Assembly: GCA_929200485.1 (NCBI GenBank) | Contig: CAKMZU010000146.1 | Location: 1 to 8,728 of the forward strand | DNA: 8,728 nucleotides | Reading direction: 5' to 3' | DNA from: an uncultured Gammaproteobacteria bacterium | GTDB taxonomy: Bacteria > Pseudomonadota > Gammaproteobacteria > Pseudomonadales > DT-91 | Part shown: positions 6,119-8,728 of the stretch, in pieces | How the letters are laid out: each line of letters begins with the position of its first letter | Numbering within the stretch: the first letter of the stretch is position 1 | Position numbers and translations under genes: made by a program | The notes under the pieces: generated by a model | What the model was told of the DNA's origin: nothing | Seen by the model: the letters and a program-made list of their open reading frames with translations, nothing else | Database searches by the model: none

Positions 6119-6768
6119 GAATGCTTGGATGCGCGTTTCTTAAGATGTCTATAAAGTTTACTATTATATTTCTGAGGCCGCGGAATAGGCTTAAGATACT
6201 GAAGATACTGATGTGGATCCAGGGATAATATCTTTGCACAGTTTAAAATATATACTGTAGCAGAGTGAAATTCATTATTACGCGATACTTTCTGTAGCGT
6301 TTTGGGTAGATGTTGGATGTCTCTAGGGATTTCTTTTATTTCAAGGATTTTTGCATTAGTGAGTCTTTCGTAGAAAATATTCAAGATGCGATCCGGTTGT
6401 TGCTTTAAGGTATTTATTATGCCTTTTTTTTGATCATTATTTAGTTGAAGTAAACTGAATAATTTTTCAAGATGCCGTTGATTTTCTAGCTCATTCTGTG
6501 TGGGTAATGGCGCTTCTTTTTGTGTTGATTGTTTCCTCTTAGAGTGGTAGGAGGTCGTTACCAACTCGAAATTCAATGAAATTTCATCATGACTTTTCTG
6601 CCAGTTTGGTGATTTTTCATAAGGATGAAATCTTTCTTTAGAATGCTGATCTTCATCTCTATGTAAGGAATCCTCGTTCTTTGTATGTTGATTTTTATCT
6701 GGATTTTCCGTAGGCATTGTATAGCTTGAAGCTGATAAAGTGAGAAGAAAAAAGATGGTGAAGCGCAT
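6100..6768 (-). CDS. Unrecognised secreted charged protein, 222 aa, C-terminus made of REP-like repeats
   Basis: No family recognised. The ATG at 6768 is preferred over the upstream TTG at 6789 because it opens directly with a signal peptide (MRFTIFFLLTLSASSYT). The ribosome-binding site is weak (TAGAG). Residues 20-90 are highly charged and rich in His, Glu, Lys and Gln, so probably disordered. Residues 98-200 look helical (LEKLFSLLQL, KKGIINTLKQ, DRILNIFYERL), with a hydrophobic patch and one Cys at 169-182. The last 15 residues (HLKKRASKHSLGTSI) and the stop are encoded by two REP-like repeats read on the opposite strand, so the ancestral end has been replaced or extended. A run of nine C lies 40 bases upstream of the start. 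It is convergent with the 5694 gene and divergent from the 7085 gene. Confidence 0.65.
   Translation of the reverse strand: MRFTIFFLLTLSASSYTMPTENPDKNQHTKNEDSLHRDEDQHSKERFHPYEKSPNWQKSHDEISLNFELVTTSYHSKRKQSTQKEAPLPTQNELENQRHLEKLFSLLQLNNDQKKGIINTLKQQPDRILNIFYERLTNAKILEIKEIPRDIQHLPKTLQKVSRNNEFHSATVYILNCAKILSLDPHQYLQYLKPIPRPQKYNSKLYRHLKKRASKHSLGTSI
6124..6144 (+). repeat. GGGTGTCCC-family REP-like repeat, diverged, inside the 3' end of the 6768 gene
   Basis: It begins CTTGGATGCG and ends CGTTTCTTAAG, with the usual 3' flank ATGTCT after it. The outer CTT/AAG pairing is kept and the centre has diverged. It is translated on the minus strand as part of the C-terminus of the 6768 gene. Confidence 0.7.
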
Positions 6769-6807
6769 ATCAATAGACTCTAAATACAAATCAATTAAAT
6801 AGGTTAA

Positions 6808-6816
6808 CCCCCCCCC
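6808..6816. repeat. C9 homopolymer tract upstream of the 6768 (-) gene
   Basis: Nine consecutive C (nine G on the sense strand of the minus gene) in AT-rich intergenic DNA, 40-48 bases before its start codon. TATTTA on the minus strand lies shortly after the tract and could be a -10 box, which would put the tract within the promoter spacer. The matching -35 is poor. Confidence 0.6.
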
Positions 6817-6895
6817 AAGTTTTGCTGGGAGACTCTCATTTTAAACAGATGCCATTTCAATTTATTGGTTCAATTATATTTGGAACTAAAGGGGC

Positions 6896-6916
6896 CTTAG
6901 ATGGGTGTCCCCTAAG
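6896..6916 (+). repeat. GGGTGTCCC-family REP-like repeat, perfectly paired copy
   Basis: CTTAG, bulge AT, GGG, loop TGT, CCC, CTAAG. This copy pairs completely apart from the bulge, showing the ideal hairpin of the family. It is first in a run of three and preceded by GGGGC. Confidence 0.92.
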
Positions 6917-6917
6917 A

Positions 6918-6956
6918 TGTCTCAGATAGCGAAGTGGATGTCCCCTTAAGTTTGTC
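6918..6956 (+). repeat. 39-bp near-copy of the Ig-repeat gene (1738-1776), intergenic
   Basis: 37 of 39 positions match 1738-1776, with differences only at 1748/6928 and 1760/6940. In the gene this encodes the SDGEVDIPLS part of Ig repeat 7; here it is noncoding. The copy includes a REP-like core, GTGGATGTCCCCTTAAG (6934-6950). Its last five bases (TTGTC) also begin the next 29-bp unit. Confidence 0.93.
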
Positions 6957-6980
6957 AATTATTAAGTGGGTGTCCCTTAA
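6952..6980 (+). repeat. 29-bp exact copy of 5574-5602, including a REP-like repeat
   Basis: The REP-like core TTAAGTGGGTGTCCCTTAA occupies 6962-6980, preceded by TTGTCAATTA. All 29 bases equal those upstream of the RAYT gene. Confidence 0.95.
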
Positions 6981-7084
6981 CTTGTTGCTTAACTTGTTGG
7001 ATGAACCAATAAAAATAAATGAATCTAATGTATAAATTAAGATCCGTATGTCAAGTATAGAAAAATCAAGCTGTAGGCAAATAT

Positions 7085-7762
7085 ATGAAGATCAGATCAG
7101 TAATTTGTGCGCTGTCAGTATTTTATTTTTTTCTTTGTAGCTCAAATATACTTGCAGTTGGAACCAAGTTTCAGCATCAAAAACATAACCGTAAAGCCGC
7201 TAATCACAGGTTTGAAAGATCTCTGGATGATATTCAAGATAAAAAATTAAGAGAGAAGGCATCAAAATGGATGTCATCACTTAGCCCTAATACTAAAACC
7301 GATGACTTTTGCGATAGTGCGCAAAATTTACTTCCTCATGCAACCAGATACAAAGATAGAACGGTGATGAAAAATCTAAATATGGCAGAGGCATTAAGGA
7401 ATGTACCTGCTACCTCTCATAATCGAACGATTAATCCAAATATTGCTGGTGTTAAGAAGGAAGATACAATCCTCGAGACATGCGATAAGAATGAGTGGTG
7501 GGCGCAAGGAAAACCCCCAGCAAATTTATCTGATATTAAAAATATGTGGGAGATTGAATCACAGGGTGCAGGCAGTTATTCAGTTCAACCTTCGCTTTCA
7601 TCGAGTGCGTCATCACTCTCTGGTCTTGCGACAATCACTACCCCCCTCTTGATGACAACTGAAAGCTCTGGTCATTCCTCTAGCGCAAGCAGCTCAGGCA
7701 ATTCTGCACCGTCTTTTCTTCTTGTTTGCGTACTTCTATCTCAAATACGTGGAGGGAATTAA
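7085..7762 (+). CDS. Unrecognised secreted protein with Ser-rich C-terminus, 225 aa
   Basis: No family recognised. The ATG at 7085 has only a weak AGG nine bases upstream but opens a clear signal peptide (residues 1-24: K-I-R, hydrophobic ICALSVFYFFLCSS, likely cleavage after ILA). The mature N-terminus (26-65) is basic and polar. Two mature cysteines (C76, C133) could form a disulfide. A Trp-containing segment (NEWWAQGKPPANL) lies at 136-148. Residues 169-210 are Ser-rich low complexity, followed by a short hydrophobic run FLLVCVLL (211-218) and IRGGN. This tail vaguely recalls a sorting tail, but the hydrophobic run is too short to span a membrane and only one Arg follows. Downstream is an AT-rich dyad (7759-7776) over the stop codon, then REP-like repeats. 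The gene lies divergent from the 6768 gene. Confidence 0.65.
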   Translation: MKIRSVICALSVFYFFLCSSNILAVGTKFQHQKHNRKAANHRFERSLDDIQDKKLREKASKWMSSLSPNTKTDDFCDSAQNLLPHATRYKDRTVMKNLNMAEALRNVPATSHNRTINPNIAGVKKEDTILETCDKNEWWAQGKPPANLSDIKNMWEIESQGAGSYSVQPSLSSSASSLSGLATITTPLLMTTESSGHSSSASSSGNSAPSFLLVCVLLSQIRGGN

Positions 7763-7776
7763 ACATATTTGTTTAA
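7759..7776 (+). terminator. Weak AT-only dyad at the end of the 7085 gene
   Basis: TTAAACA and TGTTTAA form a 7-bp stem with a TATT loop, overlapping the stop codon. There is no GC in the base of the stem and no T run after it, so termination here is doubtful. Confidence 0.25.
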
Positions 7777-7783
7777 TTTGTAA

Positions 7784-7800
7784 GGGGACTATCCTTTAAG
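7784..7800 (+). repeat. GGGTGTCCC-family repeat, degenerate copy
   Basis: GGGGACTATCCTTTAAG keeps the GGG, CC and TTAAG parts of the family in order, directly before a full copy. Confidence 0.4.
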
Positions 7801-7807
7801 GTAGGTT

Positions 7808-7828
7808 CTTAGGTGGGTGTCCCTTAAG
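7808..7828 (+). repeat. GGGTGTCCC-family REP-like repeat at the left edge of the duplicated segment
   Basis: CTTAG, bulge GT, GGG, loop TGT, CCC, TTAAG. It ends 10 bases before the homology of the truncated gene copy begins at 7839. Confidence 0.92.
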
Positions 7829-7832
7829 ATGA

Positions 7833-8078
7833 GTGATCGCAGGTATTGCTTCTGCTGATCACGACGGCTGCCATAATGAGGATGGATCTAGATGTATGGG
7901 TTATCCGACGACAAATAGCTCAACAACAAATGCCGGGTATTCTATGTCCTCTAATATGATGGTCAGTGTAGGATTGCCCGCTGCCTTTGTGACTTATCAT
8001 GCAATTAAACCAATAGTAGGTATGGTTGGTAGAGGCGCTAACGATCTATATAAAGTTTTAACTGGCAAGAATGAGTAA
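7833..8078 (+). pseudogene. 5'-truncated second copy of the 5694 gene
   Basis: The frame encodes the same protein as residues 37-115 of the 5694 gene, but the signal peptide region is gone. Homology begins at 7839, inside the ALFFLAGIASA segment. The frame can only start at a GTG (7833) directly after an in-frame TGA (7830-7832), with no ribosome-binding site. Substitutions against the intact copy are K50E, D57G and A59P plus three silent ones; everything from residue 60 onwards is identical. It is bounded by REP-like repeats at 7808-7828 and 8099-8119. Without an export signal it is probably a nonfunctional remnant or a donor for gene conversion, though a short cytosolic product cannot be excluded. 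Confidence 0.75.
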
Positions 8079-8086
8079 GTCAGTAA
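7839..8086 (+). repeat. Duplicated 248-bp segment, copy 2
   Basis: Counterpart of 5802-6049, with 242 of 248 positions identical. All six differences lie in the first 67 bases. Confidence 0.97.
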
Positions 8087-8098
8087 GAGTAAGTAGGG

Positions 8099-8119
8099 CT
8101 TAGATGGATATCCCTTAAG
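8099..8119 (+). repeat. GGGTGTCCC-family REP-like repeat at the right edge of the duplicated segment
   Basis: CTTAG, bulge AT, palindromic GGATATCC, then C and TTAAG, followed by the usual ATGT. Preceded by TAGGG. The inner stem has become a perfect palindrome, another change that preserves pairing. Confidence 0.9.
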
Positions 8120-8126
8120 ATGTTAT

Positions 8127-8133
8127 GGGGAGG
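8127..8133 (+). promoter_or_regulatory. Strong ribosome-binding site of the 8142 gene
   Basis: GGGGAGG lies 8 bases before the ATG at 8142. It is the best Shine-Dalgarno sequence in the right half of the window and fixes the start. Confidence 0.8.
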
Positions 8134-8141
8134 CAAAAATC

Positions 8142-8462
8142 ATGGGTTATGATATTCAAATAGACGAGACCAGTCATTATATTTCGTTCAATCACGCATG
8201 GATTTTTAAACAATGGAATCCGGGCAGAGGAATAAAATGTATTGCCGGGATGACTGGTCGTGAATCCTTATTTCTTTTAGAACAATTAAACGAATTCCTA
8301 GAAACAAATAAAAGTAATCTTGAGGCAGAAAGAATAAGGAGGTTTGCGGCGTTAGGAAAAAAGGAGGAATGGGGAGGTGATGTAGGCTTTGTTATAGGAG
8401 TCATTAAATCGATAATTTCTGAGGCGAAAGCGCACCCTAAGAAAAAGTGGCTTTTCTATTAA
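8142..8462 (+). CDS. Small cytosolic protein of uncertain family, 106 aa
   Basis: The ATG at 8142 with a strong GGGGAGG site makes this a well-supported start. There is no signal peptide or membrane segment. The sequence opens MGYDIQID, then has FNHAWIFKQW (16-25), GIKCIAGMTGRESLFLLEQL (30-49), a charged helix (52-76), and GGDVGFVIGVIKSIISEA (78-95) with a KKW ending. The order [NH]xx[WY]xxFxxW, then GI.xIxGMTGxES..LL, then a second helix before a final P..xW recalls a family of short uncharacterised bacterial proteins that begin M[SG]YDI, sometimes found near toxins as candidate immunity proteins. That likeness is from memory and unverified. It follows the REP-like repeat at 8099 and the truncated gene copy, with a second repeat 31 bases after its stop. 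Confidence 0.7.
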   Translation: MGYDIQIDETSHYISFNHAWIFKQWNPGRGIKCIAGMTGRESLFLLEQLNEFLETNKSNLEAERIRRFAALGKKEEWGGDVGFVIGVIKSIISEAKAHPKKKWLFY

Positions 8463-8492
8463 TAGCTCAGCTCACCTTATAGATAGCTGCGG

Positions 8493-8512
8493 TTTAGATG
8501 GATGTTCCCAAG
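8493..8512 (+). repeat. GGGTGTCCC-family REP-like repeat downstream of the 8142 gene
   Basis: TTTAG, bulge AT, GGA, loop TGT, TCC, C, AAG. The inner stem is again GGA/TCC instead of GGG/CCC, a paired change. Confidence 0.8.
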
Positions 8513-8535
8513 AAGTACTTTCCTAAGAAGTTTAT

Positions 8536-8545
8536 GTCCCTTAAG
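8536..8545 (+). repeat. GGGTGTCCC-family repeat, right half, at the end of the DUF2442 remnant
   Basis: GTCCCTTAAG plus the usual ATG flank. Read on the minus strand, its TTAAG provides the stop codon TAA (8543-8541) of the adjoining DUF2442 frame. Another partial right half, TTTCCTAAG, precedes it at 8519-8527. Confidence 0.65.
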
Positions 8546-8728
8546 ATGACTCTTTTATTTTTTTATATAGTGCATCCGGAGCAAGATCAGCACCATTTGG
8601 CCAGCTAATTACTCCGAATTCATCAATGAATGCTTTTTCGAAGAAGTCTTGATTTTCAAGAGGCTTAAAAATGTCTCCTTCAAGCAAATGCGCAATGGTT
8701 TATTCACCCTTAATGCCATCTTCAAATT
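8541..8728 (-). pseudogene. DUF2442 protein gene, interrupted by an in-frame stop (partial at window edge)
   Basis: On the minus strand from the right edge, the frame reads FEDGIKGE, then a TAA stop (8702-8700). It continues in the same frame as TIAHLLEGDIFKPL, NQDFFEKAFIDEFG, VISWPNGADLAPDALYKKI and KESS before the stop at 8543-8541. The order F.[DN]G, LL..G.F..L, .FF.....D.FG.I.WPNGADL.PD.LY is the DUF2442 signature, about 60-90 residues in the family. The window holds nearly all of the C-terminal domain. DUF2442 genes are often paired with an upstream DUF4160 gene in arrangements suspected to be toxin-antitoxin units; that partner would lie beyond the right edge. The stop falls in the conserved strand after the [DN]G turn, and no Met follows it, so the gene is probably dead unless there is a sequencing error. 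Its 3' stop lies inside a REP-like repeat. Confidence 0.75.

Larger units (their letters stand above)
6769..7084. other. Divergent intergenic region holding a C9 tract and three tandem REP-like repeats
   Basis: These 316 bases separate two divergent genes for exported proteins. They contain the C9 run at 6808-6816, repeats at 6896-6916, 6933-6950 and 6962-6980, and a mosaic segment copied from the Ig-repeat gene. TATAAA at 7031-7036 is the best -10 candidate for the 7085 gene but has no -35 at proper spacing. No frame looks coding. Confidence 0.7.

Noticed and set aside
8436..8455. A hairpin at the end of the 8142 gene as a terminator
   Set aside because: The AGAAAA/TTTTCT pairing is AT-only, lies within the coding sequence and has no following T run.
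4449..8545. Integron cassette array (short genes separated by repeats)
   Set aside because: The repeats lack attC landmarks (no GTTRRRY or TAAC core pairs), are too short, and the genes run in both orientations; no integrase gene is present.
4449..8545. CRISPR array
   Set aside because: Spacing between repeats is irregular (tens to hundreds of bases), the repeats contain genes between them and there are no cas genes.

Overview
The window looks like an accessory region of an AT-rich gammaproteobacterium, probably marine or host-associated. The basis is a large Ig-like repeat protein, a small secreted ComEA-type protein, a REP-associated tyrosine transposase (RAYT) with a C-terminal extension, and compact Gram-negative signal peptides. 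The genus cannot be fixed from this sequence. There is no rRNA, tRNA or CRISPR array that I can support.

Layout. (1) Positions 2-2863 (+) hold the 3' part of a giant gene open at the left edge. It encodes eleven tandem Ig/cadherin-like repeats of 86-91 residues. (2) Positions 2864-3160 are a convergent intergenic space with three copies of the widespread CTGAG..GTCGAAGG repeat and a strong terminator for the next gene. (3) Positions 3161-3430 (-) encode a ComEA-like helix-hairpin-helix protein. (4) Positions 3802-4431 (+) encode an unrecognised exported or anchored protein. (5) Positions 4547-5524 (-) encode an intact RAYT with an HUH motif and a candidate catalytic tyrosine. (6) Positions 5694-8728 hold short, mostly exported, unrecognised genes: 5694 (+), 6768 (-), 7085 (+), a truncated second copy of the 5694 gene at 7833 (+), an 8142 (+) cytosolic protein, and a broken DUF2442 gene entering from the right edge (-).

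The main story is a dispersed repeat with core TTAGATGGGTGTCCCTTAA. It occurs about a dozen times between 4449 and 8545, always in the same orientation, and has no intergenic copy left of the RAYT. It folds as a short hairpin: left arm CTTAG, a 2-base AT/GT bulge, GGG, a TGT loop, CCC, right arm CTAAG/TTAAG. Several copies keep pairing through compensatory changes (GGG/CCC to GGA/TCC; CTTAG/CTAAG). A bulged imperfect palindrome near a RAYT gene is the expected form of a REP element, so I infer that this RAYT and repeat belong together.

The repeats appear to have shaped the genes. They bound a 248-bp duplication of the 5694 gene and supply the last 15 codons and stop of the 6768 (-) gene. They also supply the stop of the DUF2442 remnant. 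One array (6896-6980) contains a 39-bp near-copy of a piece of the Ig-repeat gene 5 kb away, joined to a 29-bp exact copy of the RAYT upstream repeat through a 5-base overlap.
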